A DNA stretch of 64,000 nt. Source: DASZHJ01 sp035581425 (GTDB taxonomy: Bacteria > Pseudomonadota > Alphaproteobacteria > ATCC43930 > CGMCC-115725). A program made the position numbers and the translations under genes. The notes below the pieces were generated by a model. The model saw nothing but the letters and a program-made list of their open reading frames with translations. It was not told the DNA's origin and ran no database searches. Shown piece after piece: positions 25,492-33,694 of the stretch. The DNA lies in assembly GCA_035581425.1 (NCBI GenBank), contig DATJVP010000060.1, positions 1 through 64,000 on the forward strand, read 5' to 3'. Positions within the stretch are counted from its first letter, which is position 1, and the number at the start of each line of letters is the position of its first letter.

Positions 25492-26865
25492 ATGCGTCTT
25501 AAGCTTAGGGCCTCATGCGCGGCGATCGCGCTCTCCATGGCGGGCGGACTCGTTCCGGCTGCCCATGGGGAGACGCTGACCGAGGCCTTTGCGCAGGCCT
25601 ACCAATACAACCCCACCCTCACCGCACAGCGCGCGAAGCTCAGGGCGACGGACGAAGGCGTGCCGCAAGCACTTTCGGGCTGGCGCCCCACCGTCCAATT
25701 CACCGGTGCCGCCGGCACCGCGGTCATCGATTCCCATCCCGCGTCGGTGACTGGCGCCTCGAACACCCAATACCTCCAGCCGCGCTCGGTCGACCTCAAC
25801 ATCACACAGCCGCTCTTTACCAGCGGCCGTACCTCTGGCCTCGTGAAGGAGGCCGAGCACACGGTCCTCGCGCAGCGCGCGCAGACCGTCGCGACGGAGG
25901 AGCAGGTGCTCTTCAGCGTGGCGCAAGCCTATCTCGACGTCGTGCTGGCGCAAGCGGTCCTCGATCTCGACATCAACAACGAGCAGGTCCTGCGCCGGCA
26001 GCTCCAGGTGACGACGGATCAGTTCCGGGTGGGCCAAGGCACGCGCACCGACGTGGCGCAGTCCGAATCTCGCTTGGCGCTCGCCACCGCGGACCGCGTT
26101 CAAGCCGAAGGCAATCTCCAGTCGACGCGCGCGAATTACGAGCGCGTCGTCGGGCATCCGCCGGACAAGCTCACCGCGCCCAAGGAGCGGCCGAGATTGC
26201 CGGCGACGCTCGAGGAGGCGATCTCCCTCGCACAAAGCAGCAATCCGAACGTCCTCTTTGCGGATTTCACCGCGCAGGCCGGCGAGGACAACGTGCAGGC
26301 GACGCGCGGCCTCCTAGGCCCGCAGCTCAGCATCGTCGGCGACGTGAACAAGACGAGCGATACTGCGATCCAGGGCCACGAGTTCAACGAGGCCTCCGTG
26401 ATCGCGCGGCTCACCATGCCGCTTTACGAAGCAGGCTCGGTCTACGCCCAAACGCGCGCGGCGAAGCAGACGGTGACCCAGCTCCGCGACCAGCTCCTCG
26501 ACGCCCGCCGCGCCGCGACTCAACAGGCGACGCGCGACTGGGAGCAGATCCTCTCGCTGCGGCAGCGGATCGTCTCCCTGAACGCCACCATCCGCGCCGC
26601 CGGGATCGCCCTCGACGGTGTCCGGCAGGAAGAGCAGGCAGGCACCCGGACCGTGCTCGACGTCCTCAACGCCCAGCAGGAGCTGCTCAGCGACCAGACC
26701 AGCCTCGTCACCACGCAGCACGATCTCGCAATCGCGGAATTCGATCTCGCGCTGCAAGTCGGCACCCTCACGGCGATAGACCTAAAGCTCCCTGTCCAAT
26801 TCTACGACGTCGACAAGCACTACCAGGAAGTGCGCAACAAGTGGATCGGCTTCGGCTCTAAATGA
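25492..26865 (+). CDS. TolC family outer-membrane channel protein
   Basis: 457 aa. A signal peptide (ending AAHG near residue 24) precedes two repeats of the outer membrane efflux protein domain with long coiled-coil segments: LTEAFAQAYQYNPTL early, FRVGQGTRTDVAQSESRLA in the first helical hairpin and EEQAGTRTVLDVLNAQQEL in the second. These are TolC/type I secretion hallmarks. The ATG at 25492 follows GGGGGAG. It could serve type I secretion or efflux; the RND adaptor and pump at 41846-46132 lack an adjacent channel gene, so pairing is possible but distant. Confidence 0.9.
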   Translation: MRLKLRASCAAIALSMAGGLVPAAHGETLTEAFAQAYQYNPTLTAQRAKLRATDEGVPQALSGWRPTVQFTGAAGTAVIDSHPASVTGASNTQYLQPRSVDLNITQPLFTSGRTSGLVKEAEHTVLAQRAQTVATEEQVLFSVAQAYLDVVLAQAVLDLDINNEQVLRRQLQVTTDQFRVGQGTRTDVAQSESRLALATADRVQAEGNLQSTRANYERVVGHPPDKLTAPKERPRLPATLEEAISLAQSSNPNVLFADFTAQAGEDNVQATRGLLGPQLSIVGDVNKTSDTAIQGHEFNEASVIARLTMPLYEAGSVYAQTRAAKQTVTQLRDQLLDARRAATQQATRDWEQILSLRQRIVSLNATIRAAGIALDGVRQEEQAGTRTVLDVLNAQQELLSDQTSLVTTQHDLAIAEFDLALQVGTLTAIDLKLPVQFYDVDKHYQEVRNKWIGFGSK

Positions 26866-26870
26866 GACAA

Positions 26871-26895
26871 GCCCCAGCGGAGCTGGCTGCGGGGC
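26871..26895 (+). terminator. Imperfect GC-rich hairpin after the TolC-like gene
   Basis: GCCCCAGC and GCTGCGGGGC can pair with a two-base bulge, 5 nt after the stop codon. No U tract follows. A weak terminator is plausible. Confidence 0.3.
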
Positions 26896-26917
26896 GCGGC
26901 GGTCCTGCTGCAATTAC

Positions 26918-26953
26918 GGCCTGGAATACATAATCCCCTGTATACCCGGGCCA
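26918..26953. repeat. Inverted repeat upstream of the DUF3300 gene
   Basis: ATACA and TGTAT arms separated by 8 nt (taatcccc) are flanked by ggcctgg and cccgggcc, giving a longer imperfect stem. It may be an operator or a terminator-like structure in the 199-nt gap before 27065. Function unknown. Confidence 0.3.
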
Positions 26954-27064
26954 TCGCTCTCATTTCATTATCGATTGGGAGCCTTGGCAAAGCCGGTCGA
27001 ACGGCTTGATCCGTACCGGGGATGCCGAGGCGCCGAAATGGCCATGCGAGCAAGGCGGCGATAC

Positions 27065-28489
27065 ATGAGCGCAACTTTGATGCGCGTCCTCGCGGGCGCG
27101 ATGGCGGCGTGTCTCCTCTCGGCGGGCGCTGCGCTCGCGCAGACCGCTCCGGCTCCAGCCCCAGCGCCGGCACCGGCAGCGGGATCGGCGCCGCAGCAGC
27201 AGAACACGCCAGTATTCAGCCAAGAGCAGCTCGATCAGATGCTGGCGCCGATCGCGCTCTATCCCGATCAGCTCCTCGCGCAGATATTCATGGCCGCCAC
27301 TTATCCCCTGGAGATCGTCCAGGCGGATCGCTGGCTGAAGGAGGGGACCAACGCCAAGCTCACCGGCGATCAGCTGGATAACGCGCTGCAGCCGCAGCCC
27401 TGGGATCCCAGCGTCAAGTCGCTGGTGCCCTTCCCGCAAGTGCTGGACATGATGAGCCAGCAGCTCGACTGGACTCAGAAGCTCGGCGATGCCGTCCTTG
27501 CGCAGGAATCCGACGTGATGGCCTCGGTACAGCGCCTACGTCAAAAGGCGCAATCATCGGGCTCGCTCCAGTCGAACCAGCAGCAGACGGTGTCGACCGA
27601 GGGGCAGACGATCATCATTCAGCCCGCCAACCCCGAGACCGTCTACGTCCCGGTCTACCAGCCGACTGCGGTTTACGGGGCCTGGCCGTATCCCTCCTAT
27701 CCCCCCTACTACTATCCGCCTTCGCCCTATTACCCGATTGCGACACCCTTCCTCTCGGGCATGGCCTTCGCCGCGGGCGTGGCGGTCGTGGGCTCGATGT
27801 GGGGCTGGGGCAATTGCAACTGGGGTGGCGGCAACATCAACATCAACAACAACGTCTACAACAACATCAATCGCGGCAACATCAACAACGGCCGCGCACA
27901 GAATCTTCCGGCGAACGGGGCCGGTGGGCGCGGCAATTGGCAGCACAACCCGCAGCACCGCGGCGGCGTTGCCTATCGCGACCAGAACTCGCGGCAGAAT
28001 TTCCAGCGCGCCAACGCCGGATCGGGCTCGCGCCAGAACTACCGTGGCTACGACGGTGCCGGAAACCGGCCCGGTCAAGGTGCGGGCGCAGGTGGCAACC
28101 GACCCGGGCAGGGGGGCGCCGGCGCAAATCGCCCCGGCCAGGGCGCGGGCGCGGGCGCCAATCGGCCCGGGCAAGGTGCGGGCGCAGGCGCCAATCGACC
28201 CGGGCAAGGTGCGGGCGCAGGCGCCAATCGACCCGGACAAGGCGCAGGCACCGGCGCCAATCGGCCCAGTCAGGGCGCGGGCGCCAACCGACCGAGCACG
28301 GGCGCACGTCCTTCGACACAGCCCGGCGCTTACGGTGGGATGGGCAATGGCCGGAGCGTCAATGCACAGTCGGCCCGCGGCGCCCAAAGCCGGTCCTACT
28401 CTGGCGGCGGGGGTGCGCGCGGAGGCGGCGGCGGAGGAGCGCGCGGCGGCGGCGGCGGGGGCCGTGGCGGCGGCGGCCGCGGACGCTAG
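27065..28489 (+). CDS. DUF3300 domain-containing exported protein with Gly/Pro-rich tandem repeat tail
   Basis: 474 aa. A signal peptide (cleavage near residue 25, AALAQ) and a Pro-Ala linker precede the DUF3300 domain (about 45-230). That domain carries LDQMLAPIALYPDQLLAQI, ATYPLEIVQADRW and QPANPETVYVPVYQPT. A Tyr/Pro-rich stretch, a hydrophobic segment and an Asn/Gly-rich region (NININNNVYNN) follow. The C-terminal tail consists of repeats of NRPGQGAGAGA and a poly-Gly/Arg end. The function of DUF3300 is unknown; surface or envelope location is inferred. The ATG at 27065 is preferred over 27038. A DUF2950 gene follows, a common pairing. Confidence 0.85.
   Translation: MSATLMRVLAGAMAACLLSAGAALAQTAPAPAPAPAPAAGSAPQQQNTPVFSQEQLDQMLAPIALYPDQLLAQIFMAATYPLEIVQADRWLKEGTNAKLTGDQLDNALQPQPWDPSVKSLVPFPQVLDMMSQQLDWTQKLGDAVLAQESDVMASVQRLRQKAQSSGSLQSNQQQTVSTEGQTIIIQPANPETVYVPVYQPTAVYGAWPYPSYPPYYYPPSPYYPIATPFLSGMAFAAGVAVVGSMWGWGNCNWGGGNININNNVYNNINRGNINNGRAQNLPANGAGGRGNWQHNPQHRGGVAYRDQNSRQNFQRANAGSGSRQNYRGYDGAGNRPGQGAGAGGNRPGQGGAGANRPGQGAGAGANRPGQGAGAGANRPGQGAGAGANRPGQGAGTGANRPSQGAGANRPSTGARPSTQPGAYGGMGNGRSVNAQSARGAQSRSYSGGGGARGGGGGGARGGGGGGRGGGGRGR
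28064..28285 (+). repeat. 33-bp tandem repeat inside the DUF3300 gene
   Basis: Seven consecutive units encode NRPGQGAGAGA or close variants. Unit lengths are 33, 30, 33, 33, 33, 33 and 27 bp, all multiples of three. The central copies from 28127 to 28225 are nearly identical at DNA level, so copy number should vary by slippage without frameshift. Confidence 0.85.
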
Positions 28490-28527
28490 TGTTGGTGCAC
28501 GCGACATCGAGCCCTGACGAGGAACCC

Positions 28528-29487
28528 ATGCCAAGCTTCATCTGGAATCGTCGTCGATCCCGCGGCATTTGGCCCGCGATCCTGCCGGTCGCGGCATTCG
28601 TACTGGCGGTCGCCGTGGCATCTGCTCCGGCGCTCGCGGCAAAATCCAAAATTCCCAGCTTTGCCTCCCCGGAGGAGGCGTTCGGCAAGCTCGCCGACGC
28701 GATCAAGGCAAATGATGAAGCCGGGGTGCTAAAGATATTGGGGTCGGACGCCAAGCCGCTCGTGAGTTCCGGCGATCCCGTCGCGGACAAGAACCTGCGC
28801 GGGAAATTCACCGCGGAGTACACCGAGGCGAACAAGATCGAGAAAAAGGGCGACGACCGGTCGATCCTCGTGATCGGCAATGACGAGTGGCCGTTCCCGA
28901 TTCCGGTGGTGAAGGTCGGCGCCGTCTGGCGTTTCGACGTGAAGGCCGGGAAAGAGGAGATCCTGAACCGACGGATCGGCGCCAATGAGCTCAGTGCCAT
29001 CGAGGTTTGCCTCGCCTATGTGGATGCTCAGCGCGAATACGCGAGCAAGGACCGGAACCACGATGGATTCCTCGAGTATGCCCAGCTCTTCCTCAGCAGC
29101 CCCGGCAAGCAGGACGGCCTCTATTGGCCCGCAGAGAACGGCGCGGAGGAGAGTCCGATGGGCCCGGGCATGGTTAGCGCCCAGGCGCAGGGCTATAAGT
29201 TCAAGCAGGGCGAGCGCGCGCCCTACCACGGCTACTACTACAAGATCCTGAAGGCCCAGGGCCCGAGCGCGCCGGGCGGCGCGCAGGATTACGTGGTTCG
29301 GGGACACATGATGGGCGGCTTCGCGCTGGTGGCCTATCCCGCGCAGTACGGCAACTCCGGCGTCATGACGTTCATCGTCAACTACGACGGCGTCGTCTAT
29401 GAGAAGGACCTCGGAACGAACACCGCGGCGATTGCGGGCAAGATGACCCGCTACGATCCCGGAAAGGGCTGGGCCAAGGCACAGTAG
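28528..29487 (+). CDS. DUF2950 family exported protein
   Basis: 319 aa. A signal peptide ends near residue 37 (APALA). The mature part has the DUF2950 pattern: FASPEEAFGKLADAIKAND, a segment with IGNDEWPFPIPVV, RIGANELSAIEVCLAYVDAQ followed by EYASKDRNHDGFLEYA, and YHGYYYKILKAQGP. Function unknown. The ATG at 28528 follows GACGAGGA. It lies 38 nt after the DUF3300 gene; the two families are often encoded side by side and may act together in the envelope. Confidence 0.85.
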   Translation: MPSFIWNRRRSRGIWPAILPVAAFVLAVAVASAPALAAKSKIPSFASPEEAFGKLADAIKANDEAGVLKILGSDAKPLVSSGDPVADKNLRGKFTAEYTEANKIEKKGDDRSILVIGNDEWPFPIPVVKVGAVWRFDVKAGKEEILNRRIGANELSAIEVCLAYVDAQREYASKDRNHDGFLEYAQLFLSSPGKQDGLYWPAENGAEESPMGPGMVSAQAQGYKFKQGERAPYHGYYYKILKAQGPSAPGGAQDYVVRGHMMGGFALVAYPAQYGNSGVMTFIVNYDGVVYEKDLGTNTAAIAGKMTRYDPGKGWAKAQ

Positions 29488-29528
29488 GCGATTCCGCGCC
29501 GGACACCTGCGAATTGCGAGGAGCACAA

Positions 29529-29996
29529 ATGGCCGCGAAGGACAAGGAGCCCCCGAAGAGCGGCACCGAGCACGTGCCGTCCGCCGCCGAGCTGCGCAAG
29601 CTCGCCGCCGAGCACGAAGCCTCGAAGGCCGCCGAAGCCGAGCGGCAGGCCGAGGCCGAGACGGACCGCAGAAAGAAGCTCGTTGAGGAGCTGGCATCGC
29701 GGAAGGTCACGCCCGACCGCGTTCAGAATGCTGCCCGCATCCTGCGCGAGCTCGCGGCATCCGGAAAGAACGAGGTGATGGTGCTGCGCTTTCCGAGCGA
29801 CCTTTGCTCCGACGGCGGCCGCGCGGTCAACAACTCGGAAGCCCATTGGCCCGAGACCCTCAAGGGCTTTCCGCGCGACATATACGAGACCTGGTCCAAG
29901 GAATTCAAGGACAAGGGCTATCGGATGACCGCCAAGATCGTCGACTTCCCGGGCGGGAAGCCCGGCGACGTCGGCATCTACATGAGCTGGGACTGA
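29529..29996 (+). CDS. Hypothetical protein
   Basis: 155 aa, no family recognised. Residues about 15-65 are charged, Ala/Glu/Lys-rich and predicted to form a helix or coiled coil. The C-terminal part (about 80-155) looks globular, with VMVLRFPSDLCSDGGRAVNN, WPETLKGFPRDIYETW and ending GDVGIYMSWD. No signal peptide or membrane segment is seen. The ATG at 29529 is preceded by GAGGAG, supporting a real gene. It follows the DUF2950 gene by 41 nt and could belong to the same unit. Confidence 0.7.
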   Translation: MAAKDKEPPKSGTEHVPSAAELRKLAAEHEASKAAEAERQAEAETDRRKKLVEELASRKVTPDRVQNAARILRELAASGKNEVMVLRFPSDLCSDGGRAVNNSEAHWPETLKGFPRDIYETWSKEFKDKGYRMTAKIVDFPGGKPGDVGIYMSWD

Positions 29997-30015
29997 GCGC
30001 CGCCGAGCGCGCTCA
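29994..30015. terminator. Bidirectional terminator-like hairpin between convergent genes
   Basis: TGAGCGC and GCGCTCA form a perfect 7-bp stem with an 8-nt loop. The arms contain the stop codon of the hypothetical gene (29994-29996) and the complement of the lipoprotein gene stop (30013-30015). Confidence 0.4.
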
Positions 30016-30621
30016 AGACTTCCCGAGCCGAATGATGGCGGCGGCTATATCGCGGCTCAGCGCCAGGAGATCGGCGTTCATCGCGGCGATCATGGCGTCG
30101 TAAGCCTCTCTGCCGCCGCCAGTGGCGGGCGACGCGGATTCTCGATAGCTCGCGCGCTGCATCGTCAGCACCTTGTCCTTTCCGGGACTGGCGACGCTCC
30201 AGAACACGTCCAAGATGACGACTCCGTCCGCGTCCTGCTCGAAGCGCGTCACATCCATGCTGACCTGGTAATCGATGGGCGCGATCCCCTTCCAGGGATA
30301 GAGGGAGACGCGGTCAGTGGCGAGCACCGTACCGAGATTCGAGGCCAGCACACGCGTCACGTTGTCGTTGAGGTCGCCGCCCCATTGCTCGAACTCGGAC
30401 TGGTCGAGACTGTTGGCGGCGATGCGATTGACGACCTGCGGCCGGTCGAGATATTTGGGCAACGTGATCGGCCCCACTCCGATGGCGAGCCCCGTGGGCG
30501 AGGGCGGCTGGGTCTTCTCCGCGGTGGCCGTGAGAACGTAGAGATGCACGGGCTTGCTGGGACCGCAGCCCGCGAGCAGCAGCAGCGAGACCAGCAGGAA
30601 CGCGATCGAGGAACTGCGCAT
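30013..30621 (-). CDS. ABC-type transport auxiliary lipoprotein (PqiC/MlaC-like partner)
   Basis: 202 aa lipoprotein. The signal peptide has a lipobox LLAGC with the acylated Cys at residue 19. The mature region shows the YVLTA opening, VGPITLPKYLDRPQVVNR and a QWGGDLNDNVTRVLASNL segment typical of the ABC-type transport auxiliary lipoprotein (PqiC-like) family. The ATG at 30621 is preceded by GGAGGC; a slightly earlier ATG overlaps the upstream mlaD-like gene. Last gene of the Mla-type operon, inferred to sit in the outer membrane as receiver or anchor for the MCE protein. Confidence 0.85.
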   Translation of the reverse strand: MRSSSIAFLLVSLLLLAGCGPSKPVHLYVLTATAEKTQPPSPTGLAIGVGPITLPKYLDRPQVVNRIAANSLDQSEFEQWGGDLNDNVTRVLASNLGTVLATDRVSLYPWKGIAPIDYQVSMDVTRFEQDADGVVILDVFWSVASPGKDKVLTMQRASYRESASPATGGGREAYDAMIAAMNADLLALSRDIAAAIIRLGKS

Positions 30622-30638
30622 GCTTGAGCCTCCGGGGA

Positions 30639-31613
30639 TCATCGCTTGCCCGTGAGCAGAGCGCTCGGGTTGCGTTGCAGGTACTCCGCGAAGGCGCGGA
30701 TCGCAGTCGAGGTCGCGCGGAGATCCTGCAAGGTCTGGGTAATCTCGACGTAAAGCGGCGAATCCGGCTTCAGCACCCGTTGCGCGCTGCGCAGCGTCCC
30801 ATCGGCCTGATCGAGCGCAGACGACACTTTGGTCATGACTTGGATCGCCGCGTTGACGAGCTTCGGAATGTCGGCGTCGGCGTCCGAGATGAGCTTGTTC
30901 GCGTCGGCGAATGTACGGTTCGCCTGGTCGGATGTCGCCATGAGGCTGCTGAAAGTCGGCCCCACCTGCGCATTCAGGTTTTGCAAGAGAACGCGCGCAT
31001 CGGCGATCGACTGGCGCGCTTCCTTCACGGTCGCGTCGGAATCGTGCACGGTATTGAGTATCTCAGTCGAGATCTGCTCGAGCGGAAGCTGATTGATCTT
31101 GTTGATGAGGTTGGTGACGCTCGCCCGCAGCACGTCCATGCTCGAAGGTAAGGTGGGTATCTCCGGTACGCCCTCCTTGACCCCGTTCAGCACGACCGGC
31201 GTATCCGGATGGAAATCGAGGTCGACACTCACCTGCCCTGTGACCAACGATTGCACCTGGAGCTGCGCTCGCAGGCCGCGCTCGATGAGCGCCTGAATGT
31301 TGCTGGACTTCCGCTCACCCGAGGTCACCTCGATCTCCTCGGGCTCGATCTCCGCGAAGACGGGAATGCGGAGTACCTGTTTGTTCGCGTCATATTGAAT
31401 GACGATCTTGGTTACGGTGCCGATTTTGATGCCGCGGAAGGTCACGGGCGATCCCACTTCGAGGCCGGCCAGAGATCCCTGAAAAAAGAGCACTCCCCTG
31501 ATCTTGGGTTTGAAGTACTGGCCGCCGCCGAAGGCGAGAATGCCGGCGATCAAGAGCGCGATCGCGCCGACCACGAAGCCGCCGACGAGCTTGGGATTGG
31601 TTCGCTTGGCCAC
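30639..31613 (-). CDS. mlaD: MlaD family (MCE domain) lipid-transport protein
   Basis: 324 aa periplasmic protein anchored by one N-terminal helix (about residues 8-30). The MCE domain (about 38-120) has VLFFQGSLAGLEVGSPVTFRG and IKIGTVTKI. A long helical C-terminal region (about 150-300) could extend as a tunnel or needle, longer than in E. coli MlaD (about 183 aa) and closer to the MCE proteins paired with PqiC-like lipoproteins. A GTG start at 31613 is chosen because TAGGAG lies 8 nt upstream. Follows the ATPase gene by 10 nt. Confidence 0.88.
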   Translation of the reverse strand: MAKRTNPKLVGGFVVGAIALLIAGILAFGGGQYFKPKIRGVLFFQGSLAGLEVGSPVTFRGIKIGTVTKIVIQYDANKQVLRIPVFAEIEPEEIEVTSGERKSSNIQALIERGLRAQLQVQSLVTGQVSVDLDFHPDTPVVLNGVKEGVPEIPTLPSSMDVLRASVTNLINKINQLPLEQISTEILNTVHDSDATVKEARQSIADARVLLQNLNAQVGPTFSSLMATSDQANRTFADANKLISDADADIPKLVNAAIQVMTKVSSALDQADGTLRSAQRVLKPDSPLYVEITQTLQDLRATSTAIRAFAEYLQRNPSALLTGKR

Positions 31614-31623
31614 CGGGTCGCTC

Positions 31624-32427
31624 CTATCTGGCCGGCGTTGCCGGCCCTTGATCCAGGCCACCGCGCAACAGGAAGTTTCGTACCTTGGGATCCGGGCACT
31701 CGTCCCGCAGGGTCTTGGGATTGCCTTGCGCGATCATCGTCTTGGTGTCGGCGTCTAGGAAGACGGAGTCGTCGCCGATCGCGAAGATGCTCGGAAGCTC
31801 GTGCGTCACGACGGCGATGGTCGCACCGAGGCTGTCGCGCAGCTGCAGGATGAGGTCATCGAGCAGGCGCGAGCTGATTGGATCGAGGCCCGCGGAAGGC
31901 TCGTCGAAGAAGAGGATCTCGGGGTCGAGCGCCATCGCGCGCGCGAGGCCCGCGCGCTTGCGCATGCCGCCGCTGATCTCAGAGGGATAGAAATCCTCGA
32001 AACCCTTGAGCCCCACGAGCGCGAGCTTCAAGGAGGCGACGCGAAGGATATCCGCGCGCGCGAGATCGGTGTACTCGCCGAGCGGCAGCGCCACGTTCTC
32101 GGCGAGCGTCATCGAGCTCCAGAGCGCGCCGCTCTGATAGAGGATGCCGAAGCGGCGCATGAGGAGTTGCTGCCGGTCGGGATCCGCATCCCAGAGATTC
32201 TCGCCGGCGAGGATCACGTCGCCTCCCGCCGGGCGCATCAGGCCGACGAGATGCTTGAGGAGCGTGCTCTTGCCGCAGCCGCTTCCGCCCATGATGATGA
32301 AGATCTTGCCGCGGCGGATCGAGAAGTTGAGGTTGCGCTGGATCACAAAATCGCCGTAGGCCATGTCGAGGCCGCGCACGACGATATGCGCGTCGCCCTC
32401 GGGCGGCGCGTCAGATACCGAGGGCAT
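31624..32427 (-). CDS. mlaF: MlaF family ABC transporter ATP-binding protein
   Basis: 267 aa cytoplasmic ATPase of the Mla-type lipid transporter. Walker A is GGSGCGKST, the signature SGGMRKRAGLARA and Walker B ILFFDEPSAGLDPISS, all typical of MlaF/Ttg2A. The first 17 nt overlap the end of the MlaE-like gene, indicating coupling. With MlaE and MlaD it forms a complex moving phospholipids or related lipids between membranes; direction cannot be read here. Confidence 0.92.
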   Translation of the reverse strand: MPSVSDAPPEGDAHIVVRGLDMAYGDFVIQRNLNFSIRRGKIFIIMGGSGCGKSTLLKHLVGLMRPAGGDVILAGENLWDADPDRQQLLMRRFGILYQSGALWSSMTLAENVALPLGEYTDLARADILRVASLKLALVGLKGFEDFYPSEISGGMRKRAGLARAMALDPEILFFDEPSAGLDPISSRLLDDLILQLRDSLGATIAVVTHELPSIFAIGDDSVFLDADTKTMIAQGNPKTLRDECPDPKVRNFLLRGGLDQGPATPAR

Positions 32428-33571
32428 TGGTCAACACGGCAAAGAGGCCGTCCGTCAGGATGATGAAGACGATCGCAGTCACGACGGCCGAGGTCGCGGC
32501 GAGCCCCACCGCGGAGGCGCTGCGGCCGCATTGGATACCGCGCATGCAGCCGGATACCGCGACCAGTATCCCGAAGATCGAGGCCTTAGTGATGCCCACC
32601 GCGAAATCCCCGAGGTGGACGCCGTTCACGGTCGCGTTCACGTATTCGCTGACGGAGAGTCCGAGCAACCCTACGCCCACGACGCCGCCGCCGAGCAGGC
32701 CCATCAGATCCGCGTAGATCGCGAGCAGCGGCATCATCAGGATAAGCGCGATCATCCGCGGCAGCACCAGGAAGTCTATGGCCGAGAAACCGAAAGTGGT
32801 GAGCGCGTCGACCTCCTCGTTGACCTGCATGGTTCCGATCTGAGCTGCGAAGGCCGCGCCTGTACGCCCCGCCATGATGATCGCGGTCATGAGCGCGCCC
32901 ATCTCGCGCGCCATAGCGATCCCCACGAGATCGGCAACATAGATCTGAGCGCCGAACTGCAGGAGCTGCACCGCGCCCACGAAAGCGAGGATGAGGCCAA
33001 CGAGGAAGGAGATCAGCGTCACGATCGGCAGCGCCGCGGCGCCGCACTCGAAAATGATGTCGAAGAGATCGCTGCGGCGGAACCGGGCACGACCCACGAA
33101 GAGGCGCATCAGCGATTGGATAGCATCGCCGAGGAAGGCGAGCATATCGCCCCCCGCCTTCCAGAGCGCCATCGCCTCGCCGCCCACCAGCGTCAGGAAG
33201 TCAATGCGCTTTTCCGACCGCCGCGCGCCCTGGCGCTCGGGAACGGCGGTTGCGAGATTGAGAAGGCGCCGCGCGCCATCCGGCAGATTGCCGGGGTCGA
33301 GTTCGATCTTGCGATCACGGCAGAGGTCGGCGAGACCCGAGAGGAAGGCGAGGAGCCCGCTGTCCCAAGCCGAGAGGCCGGACGCATCCAGGGTGAGGCG
33401 GCCTAGGCCCGCGCTCGCAGCGAGGCGCTGCTCGATGGCGGTGGTTGTGGGCAGGCCCCTCGCGAGTCTCCAATCGCCCTGGAGCTGCAAAACCAACGTC
33501 CCGTCGCCGCCGCCGAGGCTCAGCCTCGGTGCTCCCACTGGACTCTCTCCCCGCTTCCGGGCCCGCACCAT
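32411..33571 (-). CDS. mlaE: MlaE family permease with N-terminal STAS-like domain
   Basis: 386 aa. The first ~110 residues form a STAS-like domain (GDWRLARGLP then LTLDASGLSAWDSGLL). The MlaE permease domain (about 125-385) follows, with SLMRLFVGRARFRRSD, EMGALMTAIIMAGRTGAAFAA and the GTMQVNEEVDAL loop. Alphaproteobacterial MlaE homologues often carry this fused STAS region, while E. coli encodes its STAS protein (MlaB) separately. The ATG at 33571 is preferred over an open upstream extension. First gene of the MlaE-F-D-lipoprotein operon. Confidence 0.9.
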   Translation of the reverse strand: MVRARKRGESPVGAPRLSLGGGDGTLVLQLQGDWRLARGLPTTTAIEQRLAASAGLGRLTLDASGLSAWDSGLLAFLSGLADLCRDRKIELDPGNLPDGARRLLNLATAVPERQGARRSEKRIDFLTLVGGEAMALWKAGGDMLAFLGDAIQSLMRLFVGRARFRRSDLFDIIFECGAAALPIVTLISFLVGLILAFVGAVQLLQFGAQIYVADLVGIAMAREMGALMTAIIMAGRTGAAFAAQIGTMQVNEEVDALTTFGFSAIDFLVLPRMIALILMMPLLAIYADLMGLLGGGVVGVGLLGLSVSEYVNATVNGVHLGDFAVGITKASIFGILVAVSGCMRGIQCGRSASAVGLAATSAVVTAIVFIILTDGLFAVLTNALGI

Positions 33572-33694
33572 GTCATCGACCTTTCGCCGCCGACGATACT
33601 GGCGGCGCCCTACAATCCCGTCTGGGTGGCTTACGACCCATCGGTCGCTCACCCGATTTCGGCGGATTTCTTGCAGTAGCGGTGGAGGCTAAAC

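Noticed and set aside
28370..28489. Poly-Gly/Arg end of the DUF3300 gene as a frameshift artefact
   Set aside because: The frame stays open and Gly-rich to a normal stop, and such low-complexity ends occur in other DUF3300 proteins; no second frame shows conserved protein sequence.
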